Of a DNA stretch of 64,000 bases, positions 10,301 to 17,925 are shown piece by piece (position 1 is the stretch's first letter; each line of letters starts with the position of its first letter). The notes under the pieces are model-generated. The model ran no database searches and was not told the origin of the DNA. It saw nothing but the letters and a program-made list of their open reading frames with translations. The stretch is taken from assembly GCA_051881315.1 (NCBI GenBank), contig JBJEPQ010000029.1, forward strand, positions 186,001-250,000. The letters are read 5' to 3'. Position numbers and translations under genes: made by a program. The DNA is from CAG-488 sp051881315. Its GTDB lineage: Bacteria > Bacillota > Clostridia > Oscillospirales > Acutalibacteraceae.

Positions 10301-11203
10301 TTTGTGAGAGAAAAAGAGATCGCCGAATACTTCGCATTGAAATATCCTGCGGAAACGGCGAGCGACGAGGCAGATGTGTTTGTTGCCGTGCCGGATGCGG
10401 AGTCTGTTAAGCTCGTTTGTGCAGAAGAAGAAATCAGTCTTTCCAAAAGCCAAAAGAACGGCTTTGACATCTGGCAATGTACGGTCAAATCGGACAGCGG
10501 AAAGACATATAAGCTGTTTGTAAATTCGCAGGATACAGGCAGGACGGTAAGCGTTCAGAAAGTCGAGAAACTGCTTATTAAGGACGGCGTGCTTATTAAA
10601 TGCCGTGCGGAAAGCGGAGATATTGATATCCCTGTAACCGTTACCGAGGTTGCAGACGGTGCGTTTGACGGATTTACGGGAACTGTCCGCTGTTATAAGA
10701 ACTCGGCGGCTCATAAATATGCCGAGGAAAACGGTATTGACTTCATAAACTACGGATATACGCTTGATATCCCGTCCGAGCTGACAATGAAGATCGGCGA
10801 AAAACGCACGGTTAATCCGCAGGCCGCTCCGATATTTGCACCCGGTTTTGAGTTTACCGTCAGCTCAGGCAACAGCAAGGTTGTCACGGTTTCGGGAAAC
10901 ACCTTTGAGGCGGTTAAACCGGGCTATGCGAGAGTCAGCGTGAAGAGCAACGACGGCTTGATTGACGAGGAGATAAGAATATTCATCGGCGGAGGCTGTA
11001 CCAAAGGCGATATCAACGCAGACGGAAAAATCAATTCGCTCGACGCCTTGCTGATACTGCAAGAATCCGTCGGAAAAATTGAGCTTAATTCGGAACAGTC
11101 GGAGGCTGCCGACATAAACTCGGACGAAAACATCAATTCCTATGACGCTCTTGTTGCTCTGAGAATATCAACAATGCAGGAGACAATTTGGAATTATATT
11201 TAA
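7394..11203 (+). CDS. Secreted CotH-kinase-family protein with C-terminal type I dockerin
   Basis: A 1269-residue exported protein. A classic signal peptide covers residues 1-24 (ending LISFAA). A CotH-type protein-kinase-like domain spans about 110-530: GRGNSTW near 162, KNKHWVLLSNPYD, and GPVWDLDNS near 428 with the metal-binding Asp residues of CotH. Ig-like/bacterial repeat modules follow (for example from LIITKKPDKLTY near 636), then a single BspA-like repeat and a Big_2-like module. The C-terminus, about 1204-1260, is a dockerin with two Ca2+-loop repeats (DINADGKINSLDALL and DINSDENINSYDALV). Docking to a cohesin scaffold is known for the dockerin family; the kinase substrate is unknown. 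Spore CotH proteins of Bacillus are not secreted this way. Confidence 0.9.
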   Translation: MKKLISVLLSAAIVFGCLPLISFAAYSDTEKVYTKNTDEVYFNEEYAQVGVPVTVSVKGGGDDLLYKWYIDGEEISNFTDSYTPVESDIESMLMAEVCGADGELIGTANMFISRLPVMYIETENREDIVVKEKRLRAHMKLQGNSEFNDSSVLYDGELEIKGRGNSTWQADKKPYKIKLDTKTSLLGMGKNKHWVLLSNPYDSSLSRNKLIYDLAADMGLDTMSSQWIDVVLNGKVVGNYLLCEHVRVGDTRVDITNWDDIAEDTAKAIYNANKKTMTKAERDELAELMEANMDWVTDGFITYKGQTYTISDYYELPKTNGGYLLEGYEAEEPYFVSDGGYSVSVSSPEGIGKGMLTEINRYYSDFEKAALSSDFFAIINGHKVRYTELADLQSLAKYALVNEVFQNQDFMRRSTYMYKDVDGKLIFGPVWDLDNSSDNSSTNYSHYKWIGMDRAFLSNVVKDPVFVKAFYDSYRKYRYTLIEDMLKPGGDIDKTLEKLSESGENNDRLWSNKVGFEDDLNNFKLWISRRIDWIDTQMASFETLYASLNGSALNNSGASTLRLDGSTLYISSDSENVAEYYVYVNGEKRFELPFENEFTVGLISIPEESVVSVMSYDDEDNLVGMSTVSNYNEPTKLIITKKPDKLTYTSGDSIDLSGLELKAVFADGTEKTVQPEAALSYVSDCLGAQNPVYNKITDEIGNTYVSLRYRGASVDYRVTRTANEDVDKVTRLIEALPQNNISDNLDLIFEAKQEYDALSDSAKQQVKNFEKIDEALKKVDKLAEEGPSPIVGCYIDALSRYDQRNRIVLVAKGTPNKIRVFCDGSTTTLPVSNRTFCISEKRIGGFSLITIVYALTEQPIQIGAYYNHILEGEIYTFNSKKAVENCNRMITSLNCPKTLVSKDKTAELNFTLNERVEKVRATADGRTVTANAADKTAKLDVPFSSVGTKDIGISYFADGEWHSYRNVSVFVREKEIAEYFALKYPAETASDEADVFVAVPDAESVKLVCAEEEISLSKSQKNGFDIWQCTVKSDSGKTYKLFVNSQDTGRTVSVQKVEKLLIKDGVLIKCRAESGDIDIPVTVTEVADGAFDGFTGTVRCYKNSAAHKYAEENGIDFINYGYTLDIPSELTMKIGEKRTVNPQAAPIFAPGFEFTVSSGNSKVVTVSGNTFEAVKPGYARVSVKSNDGLIDEEIRIFIGGGCTKGDINADGKINSLDALLILQESVGKIELNSEQSEAADINSDENINSYDALVALRISTMQETIWNYI

Positions 11204-11234
11204 CATTTTGAATTTTAATAATTATTATGAAAAA

Positions 11235-11367
11235 GGTCTGTCGCACTAAGCGAAGACCAAAAGAAACATTATTAAAATAAAAGTATGAGAGGCTTGTATC
11301 GATTTAACAAATACAAGCCTCTCTGTTTAGTTTGGTTTCTTTTGGTCTTCGCTTAGTGCGACAGACC
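11235..11367. repeat. MITE-like palindromic element, copy B (perfect 33-bp terminal inverted repeats)
   Basis: Left arm 11235-11267 and right arm 11335-11367 are perfect inverted repeats of 33 bp, starting GGTCTGTCGCACTAAGCGAAG. The centre holds a second hairpin (GAGAGGCTTGTAT at 11287-11299 with ATACAAGCCTCTC at 11311-11323). The whole 133 bp can fold as a long stem with a hairpin tip. It lies between the convergent CotH and khpA genes and probably terminates both. The left end is shared with the element at 6461. Confidence 0.88.
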
Positions 11368-11385
11368 ACTTGTTTCTCAAACCGA

Positions 11386-11619
11386 TCAGTCGATCTCAAC
11401 CGAAATCTTCTGATCCTTTCTGTTTGCCGCCGAACGCATAACGGTACGGATAGCCTTGGCAATTCTGCCCTGCTTGCCGATAACACGTCCCATATCGTCA
11501 GCCGCAACATGAAGATGATAAACGATAACGCCGTCTTCATCAATGTCGTCAACAGTAACGTTTACTGCATCGGGATTGCTGACCAGTCCCTTTGCGATCT
11601 GAACCAGTAATTCGTCCAT
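11386..11619 (-). CDS. khpA: KH-domain RNA-binding protein KhpA
   Basis: A small single-KH RNA-binding protein (77 residues), which in Firmicutes pairs with KhpB and affects cell elongation and RNA metabolism. The KH GxxG loop is visible in GRVIGKQGRIAKAIR at about 43-57. It lies 19 nt downstream of rpsP, its standard neighbour (the ylqC position), at the end of the ylxM-ffh-rpsP-khpA operon. Confidence 0.93.
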   Translation of the reverse strand: MDELLVQIAKGLVSNPDAVNVTVDDIDEDGVIVYHLHVAADDMGRVIGKQGRIAKAIRTVMRSAANRKDQKISVEID

Positions 11620-11638
11620 TGTAGTAACCTCTGTTTAA

Positions 11639-11881
11639 TTATTTAACGATACCGCTCTTCTTGAGAAGATCCTTAACGGTGTCGGTCGGCTGTGCGCCGT
11701 TTGCAAGCCACTTTGCGGCTGCCTCTGCGTCGATCTTGATCTCAGCAGGATTCTTCATCGGATCGTAGATACCGATTTCCTCGATAAATCTGCCGTCACG
11801 GGGATACTTTGAATCCGCAACAACAACACGGTAGAAAGGTGCTTTCTTTGCGCCCATACGGCGAAGTCTGATTTTAACCAT
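11639..11881 (-). CDS. rpsP: 30S ribosomal protein bS16
   Basis: Structural protein of the small ribosomal subunit, 80 residues, full length for the family. The N-terminus MVKIRLRRMGAKKAPFYRVV and the later YDPMKNP are diagnostic. The ribosome-binding site TTTGGAGGAAT precedes the start. It sits 70 nt after ffh and just before khpA, as in most Firmicutes, but rimM and trmD, which usually follow, lie about 9 kb away here on the other strand. Confidence 0.97.
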   Translation of the reverse strand: MVKIRLRRMGAKKAPFYRVVVADSKYPRDGRFIEEIGIYDPMKNPAEIKIDAEAAAKWLANGAQPTDTVKDLLKKSGIVK

Positions 11882-11951
11882 TGTAAAATTCCTCCAAAAA
11901 ATATTTGTTTAATATATCAATCACGCAAGTGATGAGTGCGTGTTTGAAAGC

Positions 11952-13298
11952 TTAGATATTGAAGCCCTTGAGCTGTGAGAGGTCGGGGCGTCCCCGTCTG
12001 CGCTTCTTGCCCTTGCCGTTCATCTGCTTGAACATCTTCTGCATCTGCTTGTGCTGGGTGAGAAGTCTGTTGACCGCCTCAATGTCCTGTCCCGAGCCTG
12101 CGGCAATTCGCTTCTTTCTGGACGGGTTGATGATTTCGGGCTTTTCGCGCTCCTGAGGAGTCATGGACTCGATTATCGCACGGACACGGTCGAACTGCCG
12201 TTCGTCAATCTCAACGTCCTTGATCTGCTTCTCAACTCCGGGGATAAGGGAAAGGGTGTCCTTGATTGAACCCATGCGGCGGATCTGTGCAAGCTGGTCA
12301 AGCAGATCGTTCATATCGAACTTGTTCTGCTTGAGCTTTCTTTCAAGCTCCATCGCCTTTTTCTCGTCAAGGGCCATTTCCGCTTTTTCAATGAGGGAAA
12401 GCATATCGCCCATTCCGAGGATTCTCGAAGCCATTCGGTCGGGGTGGAAGGTATCAAGGTCGGTGAGCTTTTCGCCCACGCCGACAAACTTAATCGGCTT
12501 GCCCGTGACGGCTCTTGTCGAAAGCGCCGCACCGCCTCGTGTGTCACCGTCGAGCTTGGTGAGGACGATACCGTCAATTCCCAAAGCGTCGTTGAAGGAG
12601 GTCGCAACGTTTACCGCATCCTGACCTGTCATTGAGTCAACGACAAGGAGAATTTCATGCGGCTTGACCTCCGCCTTGATGTTCTTCAGCTCGTTCATAA
12701 GCTCCTCGTCAATGTGCAGACGACCTGCCGTGTCGAGGAAAACATAGTCGTAGCCGTGATCCTTGGCGAGCTTGATAGCTTCCTTAGCGATCTCAACGGG
12801 ATTGGTCTGTCCCATTTCAAAGACGGGAACTCCGATACTCTCACCGACAACCTGTAACTGCTTGATAGCGGCGGGACGGTAGATATCGCAGGCCGCAAGC
12901 AAAGGTCTGTGACCTTCATTCTTGAGCATGAGTGCGATCTTGGCACAGTGGGTTGTTTTACCCGAGCCCTGAAGTCCGCACATCATAACGACTGTCGGGG
13001 GATGATTGGCGACCGCAAGACGAGCCTTGGTGCCGCCCATGAGAGCTGTAAGCTCCTCGTTGACGATTTTTATAACCATCTGAGCGGGAGTGAGGCTTTC
13101 CATAACCTGTTCTCCGACCGCTCTCTTTGTGACCTTCTCGGTGAAGTCCTTGGCAACCTTGTAGTTAACGTCAGCCTCAAGCAGAGCCAGACGAACCTCA
13201 CGCATTGCGCTGCGGACATCCGCTTCGGTCAGCGAGCCTTTACTTTTCAAACGTTGAAAAGCGGCTTCAAGTCTTTCTGAAAGACCGTCAAATGCCAT
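11952..13298 (-). CDS. ffh: Signal recognition particle GTPase Ffh
   Basis: SRP54 protein, which binds signal peptides and SRP RNA and targets ribosomes to FtsY at the membrane. It has 448 residues. Order of domains: N-helical bundle, GTPase G domain (P-loop GLQGSGKTTHCAK, DTAGRLHIDEE, TKLDGDTRGG), and the Met-rich M domain from about residue 300, ending in a basic GKGKKRRRGR tail. The ATG at 13298 is preferred over an upstream GTG at 13310 because AAGGTGGTG then lies at proper spacing. It is 18 nt downstream of ylxM. SRP RNA was not found in this window. Confidence 0.96.
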   Translation of the reverse strand: MAFDGLSERLEAAFQRLKSKGSLTEADVRSAMREVRLALLEADVNYKVAKDFTEKVTKRAVGEQVMESLTPAQMVIKIVNEELTALMGGTKARLAVANHPPTVVMMCGLQGSGKTTHCAKIALMLKNEGHRPLLAACDIYRPAAIKQLQVVGESIGVPVFEMGQTNPVEIAKEAIKLAKDHGYDYVFLDTAGRLHIDEELMNELKNIKAEVKPHEILLVVDSMTGQDAVNVATSFNDALGIDGIVLTKLDGDTRGGAALSTRAVTGKPIKFVGVGEKLTDLDTFHPDRMASRILGMGDMLSLIEKAEMALDEKKAMELERKLKQNKFDMNDLLDQLAQIRRMGSIKDTLSLIPGVEKQIKDVEIDERQFDRVRAIIESMTPQEREKPEIINPSRKKRIAAGSGQDIEAVNRLLTQHKQMQKMFKQMNGKGKKRRRGRPDLSQLKGFNI

Positions 13299-13316
13299 TC
13301 GGCACACCACCTTGTG

Positions 13317-13691
13317 TTAAGAATAGTCCTCCGCAAGGAGAGTTCCGGCAACCGCCTTGATCTTGGCAGTTGCATCGTTAATCTCTTTGGAAAGGGTGTG
13401 TTCGCGGTTGTAGGCGGCAATCTCATCGGAAACCTCGATTATCTCGCCCAGACCGCTTTTCATATTTTCAAATCGGGTAACAAGTCCGAGCCGTTCCTCC
13501 ATACCGACAAGCTGAGCTTCCGCCCTCTTGATTGCGTCACGAACGCCCTGACGGGTTATACCCTCGTTGGCTGCAATTTCGGAAAGTGAGAGATCTTCGT
13601 TGTAGTAATAGCTGATAAACGTGCGCTGTTTATCCGTAAGCATATCGCCGTAAAAATCAAGCAGTAAGGTCATATCAAGATTTTTACCCAT
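13317..13691 (-). CDS. ylxM: YlxM-type putative SRP-associated helix-turn-helix protein
   Basis: A 124-residue sigma-70-region-4-like helix-turn-helix protein (LSLSEIAANEGITRQGVRDAIKRAE at about 42-66). It is routinely encoded directly upstream of ffh and reported to modulate SRP. The start at 13691 was chosen because GAAAGGAAG precedes it. A longer frame to 13808 would read through the promoter and the leader hairpin and is rejected. The C-terminal 40 residues are somewhat longer than in Bacillus YlxM. It is the first gene of the ylxM-ffh-rpsP-khpA operon. Confidence 0.88.
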   Translation of the reverse strand: MGKNLDMTLLLDFYGDMLTDKQRTFISYYYNEDLSLSEIAANEGITRQGVRDAIKRAEAQLVGMEERLGLVTRFENMKSGLGEIIEVSDEIAAYNREHTLSKEINDATAKIKAVAGTLLAEDYS

Positions 13692-13706
13692 CTCACTCTT
13701 CCTTTC

Positions 13707-13743
13707 AAAAAAAATGCCTGTAAAGTTTTTTTCTTTACAGGCA
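13707..13743 (-). terminator. Terminator-like hairpin at the 5' end of the ylxM transcript
   Basis: A perfect stem (GCCTGTAAAG with CTTTACAGGC) has a 7-nt loop and, reading leftwards on the minus strand, is followed by eight U residues. It begins at the transcription start predicted from the promoter at 13747-13775 and ends 16 nt before the ylxM start. It may attenuate, or cap and stabilise, the mRNA. Confidence 0.8.
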
Positions 13744-13746
13744 AGT

Positions 13747-13775
13747 ATTATACAGTATGTAATATCCGTTGTCAA
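13747..13775 (-). promoter_or_regulatory. Perfect consensus SigA promoter of ylxM-ffh-rpsP-khpA
   Basis: On the minus strand, TTGACA (13770-13775), exactly 17 bp, then TATAAT (13747-13752). Confidence 0.9.
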
Positions 13776-13946
13776 GTGATTTTCGGAAAATAAAACGGCT
13801 TGAAGCAATTATTTTTTCGGCTTAATAAAGGTGTGGAAAACTTAGTGGAAAATCGTCTTCGGTATTACATTATTTCTAAATTGATATTAAAAAACGGGAT
13901 TTTAACCAAAAACTGTGGAAAAATCTGTTGAAAATGTTGAAAACTT

Positions 13947-15059
13947 TCAAATCTCGCCGTTGAAAAAGTCCTCGGCAACCCTGTGAGCCGCCGCCGCAAG
14001 GTCGTCCCGACACTCCATTACAATCTGCTCAAAGCTTCTTTCACCGTGGTCGGTCACATAAATTCTCCTGATATTTGAACCGCTCATATCCGTGACCTTG
14101 CTTTTTCCGACGATTGCAATAACGGGCGTATCTCCCGACAGCTTCGCAACCTCGGCAGGAGCTTTACCGAGCAGGGACTGATTATCCATACAGCCCTCGC
14201 CTGTAATCACAAGGTCGGCTTCTTTAGCCGCTGTCTCAAATCCCATAGCTTTCAGTACGGCAGGAGCACCTTTGACGAGCTTTGCGCCGATGAAGCTTAT
14301 CAGACCGAAGCCGAGACCGCCTGCCGCGCCTGCGCCCTCAACCTGAGAATTGTTTTTTTCGATAGTTTTTGCGGTTACTTCGGCAAGATTTTTCAGTCCG
14401 TCGTCAAGAGCTTTAACCATTTCGCCGTCTGCGCCTTTCTGCGGTGCAAAAACATATGCCGCACCCGTCTCGCCGTAAAGCGGACTGATGACATCGCAGA
14501 GCACCTCAATTTCCGTTTCGTAAAGTCTTTTATCCAATCCGCCGAGGTCAATGCGCCTTATCTCGGCAAGTCCCGAACCGTTGAGAGGAACTTCTCTGCC
14601 GTCTGCTCCGTAAAATTTAGCTCCGAGAGCCGCCGCACAGCCGATACCGCCGTCGTTCGTTGCACTTCCGCCGATGCCGATCATTATTTTTTTACAGCCC
14701 TTGTCCAGAGCCGCCTTAATAAGCTGACCTGTTCCGTATGTGGTGGCAAGCATCGGATTTTTCTTTTCGCCTGCCATGGGCAGACCGCTTGCCGCCGCCA
14801 TTTCTATAACTGCGGTGTTGTCGGGCAGAATACCGTAGAAAGACTTTGCCTGTTCAAAAAGAGGTCCTGTAACATCGACAAAAATCTTATCTCCGCCGTT
14901 AAAAATCAGGGACTCAACCGTTCCCTCGCCTCCGTCGGCTATGGGAAAACACCTGACCTCAAGCGAAGCGTCAAGCTTCAGAAACTCCTTTTTGACAATC
15001 TCGCATACCTCTGCCGCAGACAAAGTTCCTTTAAACGAATCGGGAGCAATTACTATCAT
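13947..15059 (-). CDS. glxK: Glycerate kinase (GlxK family)
   Basis: Phosphorylates D-glycerate with ATP, feeding 2- or 3-phosphoglycerate to glycolysis. The 370 residues match the family length of about 370-380. Diagnostic regions are the N-terminal IAPDSFKGTLSA (5-16), IADGGEGT near 42-49, and IGIGGSATNDGGIGCA near 128. The ribosome-binding site GGAGGAAATT precedes the start. The next gene upstream, a small Cys-rich protein, is 21 nt away, suggesting co-transcription with it and ylbJ. No clear terminator follows; the 3' spacer is AT-rich. Confidence 0.95.
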   Translation of the reverse strand: MIVIAPDSFKGTLSAAEVCEIVKKEFLKLDASLEVRCFPIADGGEGTVESLIFNGGDKIFVDVTGPLFEQAKSFYGILPDNTAVIEMAAASGLPMAGEKKNPMLATTYGTGQLIKAALDKGCKKIMIGIGGSATNDGGIGCAAALGAKFYGADGREVPLNGSGLAEIRRIDLGGLDKRLYETEIEVLCDVISPLYGETGAAYVFAPQKGADGEMVKALDDGLKNLAEVTAKTIEKNNSQVEGAGAAGGLGFGLISFIGAKLVKGAPAVLKAMGFETAAKEADLVITGEGCMDNQSLLGKAPAEVAKLSGDTPVIAIVGKSKVTDMSGSNIRRIYVTDHGERSFEQIVMECRDDLAAAAHRVAEDFFNGEI

Positions 15060-15080
15060 AAAATTTCCTCCGACAGATAA

Positions 15081-15299
15081 TTAAAGCCTAAAATCTTCTT
15101 CGGTAAAGTGACCGATGCCCACAGCCTTTTTCGGAACTCTTTTAAGCGGATCGTACTTAAAACTGCGGCAGGAGGAATCAAGCTGTCTTATTCCTGTTTT
15201 TACGCAGAGAACACAGTCTCCGTCCGCCGCTATCATACCGTGAGAGCAAAGTCTGCAAGCCGGTACAATGCCGTCGGAGTTGAATAGCTTCTTTTTCAT
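15081..15299 (-). CDS. Small Cys-rich (zinc-ribbon-like) protein
   Basis: A 72-residue soluble protein of unknown function. Four cysteines form two CxxC pairs (CRLC, CVLC), and a fifth Cys lies in LDSSCRSFKYDPLKR. This spacing fits a metal-binding knuckle. The start at 15299 is preferred over 15344 because GAAAGGA lies upstream and the longer version would overlap ylbJ. Sandwiched between ylbJ and glxK on the same strand. The SCRSFKYDPLKRVPK type tail is seen in short clostridial proteins, but I cannot assign a role. Confidence 0.7.
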   Translation of the reverse strand: MKKKLFNSDGIVPACRLCSHGMIAADGDCVLCVKTGIRQLDSSCRSFKYDPLKRVPKKAVGIGHFTEEDFRL

Positions 15300-15340
15300 T
15301 TCAACAGTCCTTTCGCCGGGAGTTTTCTGAAAATATTTTA

Positions 15341-16399
15341 TCACACTTTTTTGTCCCTTGCAAGGTTAATATCCATAATGGTAAACGCACCGAGCACGAG
15401 CATTGCGACAGATGCCGGAACTGACACGGAATACGGCTTGACGGTAATTTCCGAAAACGAGGAGAAAACCTGTGCCTCGCACGGAAAGAGCTTGAATAAA
15501 AGGAAAGCGATCGGCAGGGACAGAGCGCAGTTTGCGATCCTCGACAGCCAGAAATCGGGCAGGGACACGCCGATTTTTTTCAGATACGGCAAAAGCTGCA
15601 TATGTACCGCAAAGCCCGACCAGCACAGAACGGGAGCAAGGAAAAAAAGCGGCAGATGATTTGCGGCATAGGAACAGCCGCCCGTGACCTCGGACAAAAC
15701 GACAAGAATACTAAAGGCTGAGTTGATCTTTGAAAGCTTCATCAGAAACGGCATTAAGCTTGAAAAAAGCAGTATCCACGCACAGATATTGAGCATTGCG
15801 TCGGTTGAACACGCCACCGATTCGGTAAAAGCTGAGGGGTTGACATATTTGTGTACGATATCTGTTCTTTGCAATTTTTCCTTCTCGCCGAAGCGTGACA
15901 GAAACCCGATTATCAATGCCGCAACGGTCTGAGAAACAAACAGTATCACTCCGCATTTCTTGTCAGAAAGCATTGAAGCTCCGACGGCACCGATGACAAA
16001 GGCAGGACCCGAATTGACGCAGAAACGAACCATTCTTTTCGCCTGAGACTGAGTGAGTGCGCCGCTTTCATAAAGCTGAGATATCATCTTCGCTCCGACG
16101 GGAAAGCCGCCGATCAGGCTCATAAAAATTGCACATGCCGAACAGCCGGGAAGCCGAAAAACCTTTTCCGTCACGGGAGAAAGGAGCCTGCCTATACTGA
16201 CGCTTGCACCCGAACGGACTAAAAAGTCAGAGATTATCATAAACGGAAAAAGCGACGGAACGACCGTTTCGCCGCAGAGGAAAAGACCGTTACGCACGCC
16301 TGAACTCATATCGGACGGACTGATAAAAAACAGTATGATAAAAGCGGCGGAGCAGGTCAGAGGAAAAATCAGTTTTCTGTAATTATTCAAGCAAATCAC
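15341..16399 (-). CDS. ylbJ: Sporulation integral membrane protein YlbJ (nucleoside-recognition/Gate fold)
   Basis: A polytopic membrane protein (352 residues, about 8 hydrophobic segments) of the Gate/nucleoside-recognition family. In Bacillus it is a SigE-dependent protein needed for spore cortex formation. Characteristic segments are ETVVPSLFPFMIISDFLVR (44-62), SLIGGFPVGAKMISQLYESG and FCVNSGPAFVIGAVG. It is divergent from yqfC with only about 40 bp between starts, so the two sporulation units probably share a control region. No SigA promoter is seen there, consistent with sporulation-specific expression. Confidence 0.9.
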   Translation of the reverse strand: MICLNNYRKLIFPLTCSAAFIILFFISPSDMSSGVRNGLFLCGETVVPSLFPFMIISDFLVRSGASVSIGRLLSPVTEKVFRLPGCSACAIFMSLIGGFPVGAKMISQLYESGALTQSQAKRMVRFCVNSGPAFVIGAVGASMLSDKKCGVILFVSQTVAALIIGFLSRFGEKEKLQRTDIVHKYVNPSAFTESVACSTDAMLNICAWILLFSSLMPFLMKLSKINSAFSILVVLSEVTGGCSYAANHLPLFFLAPVLCWSGFAVHMQLLPYLKKIGVSLPDFWLSRIANCALSLPIAFLLFKLFPCEAQVFSSFSEITVKPYSVSVPASVAMLVLGAFTIMDINLARDKKV

Positions 16400-16443
16400 C
16401 CGTAAATATATATGAGGGAAAAACTTTCATTTATGATAGGGTG

Positions 16444-16743
16444 ATGACTATGCAGCAGAGGGATCGCAGACAGTATAATACGCCGCTGGCGCACAGGATT
16501 TGTGAAAAGCTCGATTTGCCCGAAGATGTAATCCGTAATTGCAGTCACATTGAGATTGTTTCAAACTGCTGTGCAATGGTGGACGGCTGTAAGAGCGTTA
16601 TGGAATATGACGACACGGTAATAAAGCTGAACCTTGGGAATAACAGTGTGAAGTTTACAGGCTGTGAGCTGACGATAAAATCCCTTTCGCTTGAACAGGC
16701 TATGATAGAGGGAACGATACTTTCAATGGAATTCGGCGAGTGA
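16444..16743 (+). CDS. yqfC: Sporulation protein YqfC
   Basis: A 99-residue protein of the YabP/YqfC family, a mother-cell sporulation factor usually encoded directly before yqfD. Recognisable features are the HIEIVSNCCAMVDGCKSVMEYDD strand region and GCELTIKSLSLEQAMIEGTI near the C-terminus. The start is ATG at 16444, or 16450; an in-frame GTG at 16441 overlaps the weak AGGG ribosome-binding site. yqfD follows 9 nt later, so the two form an operon. Confidence 0.9.
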   Translation: MTMQQRDRRQYNTPLAHRICEKLDLPEDVIRNCSHIEIVSNCCAMVDGCKSVMEYDDTVIKLNLGNNSVKFTGCELTIKSLSLEQAMIEGTILSMEFGE

Positions 16744-16752
16744 GGGCTTTAT

Positions 16753-17925
16753 ATGATTTTTAACCTGTTTCATATTATCTTCGGTTACGTCTGTTTCACG
16801 GCGAGCGGCGGCTTTGCGGAAAGATTTATCAACCTTTGCACCGCCGAGGAAATCCAGCTTTGGAGAATACGGAAAAGGCCGGACGGACTGACCGCCTGCA
16901 CCACGGTCGCAGGATACAGAAAAATAAAAAAATCCGCCCGTGGAAGCGGAATGAAGGTGAGGATCGACAGAAAGGTCGGACTGCCGTTTATCCTGAAAAA
17001 ATATGAGAGCCACACGGGACTTTTCGTCGGTCTTGCCGCCGTTTTGCTGATACTTTCGCTGATGTCAAATCACATTTGGGTTGTGAGCGTTCAGGGCAAC
17101 ACGACCGTCAGCGACGAGGAGATTGCAGAGGTTTTCTCGGATGCGGGACTGAGAATAGGTGTGAGAAAAAACAAATTCGACGCAAGCGATATAAATTCCG
17201 ACGCCGTTCTGAGCATAGGTGAGCTGTCGTGGGCTTCGATCAATATTGACGGCTCGGTTGCCGAGATCAAGGTCAGAGAAGCGCTTCACAGACCGAGCGT
17301 GGAAAAGAGCGGCAACACCTCCAATATTGTCGCCCGAAAGGACGGTCAGGTCGAAATCATCGAGCCGTATAAAGGCTCGGCGGCGATAAAAAGCGGTCAG
17401 ACCGTTATGCAGGGCAGTCTGCTTGTCAGCGGTGTTACTCAGGTCAGGAACGGAATGTCCGTGTTCACCGATGCGGACGGTTATGTCGTTGCAAGGACAA
17501 AAATAAACGTCAGCGTTCCGATAAAGGAGGAAATAACCGTCCTCAAGCCGAAAACGAAAAGGGTATATTCGCTCTGTTTTCTCGGCAAGGAAATTTCTCT
17601 GGCAAGACGGAAGAAGGCGGACGTCGTTTACCGCCACAAATCATGGCTTTACCTGCACGGAATAAAGATGCCGTTCGGAATTTTTTACACTCAGTACACC
17701 GACTTTGAGGAGGAGAAAATCACGGTTGACAAAAAAACAGCCGAGCTTACTGCGCTCGGCGATTATGCGGTTAAAAGCTATCACGAAACCCTCCACGCTC
17801 AGATAATCTCACAAAACATTGGAATAAAAAACGGATCCGTTGTCGGTGAATATGACTGCTACGAAAACATCTGTCAGAGGGTTGAGTTCGAGACGGAGGA
17901 AACCGAGCCTTTATCCGAGGAATGA
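16753..17925 (+). CDS. yqfD: Sporulation protein YqfD
   Basis: A 390-residue membrane-anchored sporulation protein, required in Bacillus at stage IV. An N-terminal cytosolic part of about 85 residues is followed by one membrane helix (LFVGLAAVLLILSLMSNHIWVV, about 97-118) and a long extracytoplasmic region with a POTRA/FtsQ-like start (VSVQGNTTVSDEEIAEVFSDAGL). The C-terminus overlaps the convergent radC by 15 bp. In many Firmicutes yqfC-yqfD is followed by phoH-ybeY; that link is broken here. Confidence 0.9.
   Translation: MIFNLFHIIFGYVCFTASGGFAERFINLCTAEEIQLWRIRKRPDGLTACTTVAGYRKIKKSARGSGMKVRIDRKVGLPFILKKYESHTGLFVGLAAVLLILSLMSNHIWVVSVQGNTTVSDEEIAEVFSDAGLRIGVRKNKFDASDINSDAVLSIGELSWASINIDGSVAEIKVREALHRPSVEKSGNTSNIVARKDGQVEIIEPYKGSAAIKSGQTVMQGSLLVSGVTQVRNGMSVFTDADGYVVARTKINVSVPIKEEITVLKPKTKRVYSLCFLGKEISLARRKKADVVYRHKSWLYLHGIKMPFGIFYTQYTDFEEEKITVDKKTAELTALGDYAVKSYHETLHAQIISQNIGIKNGSVVGEYDCYENICQRVEFETEETEPLSEE

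Noticed and set aside
13826..13925. TGTGGAAAA repeats resembling DnaA boxes
   Set aside because: They differ from TTATNCACA at one position each, and no dnaA, dnaN or AT-rich unwinding element is nearby; not an origin.
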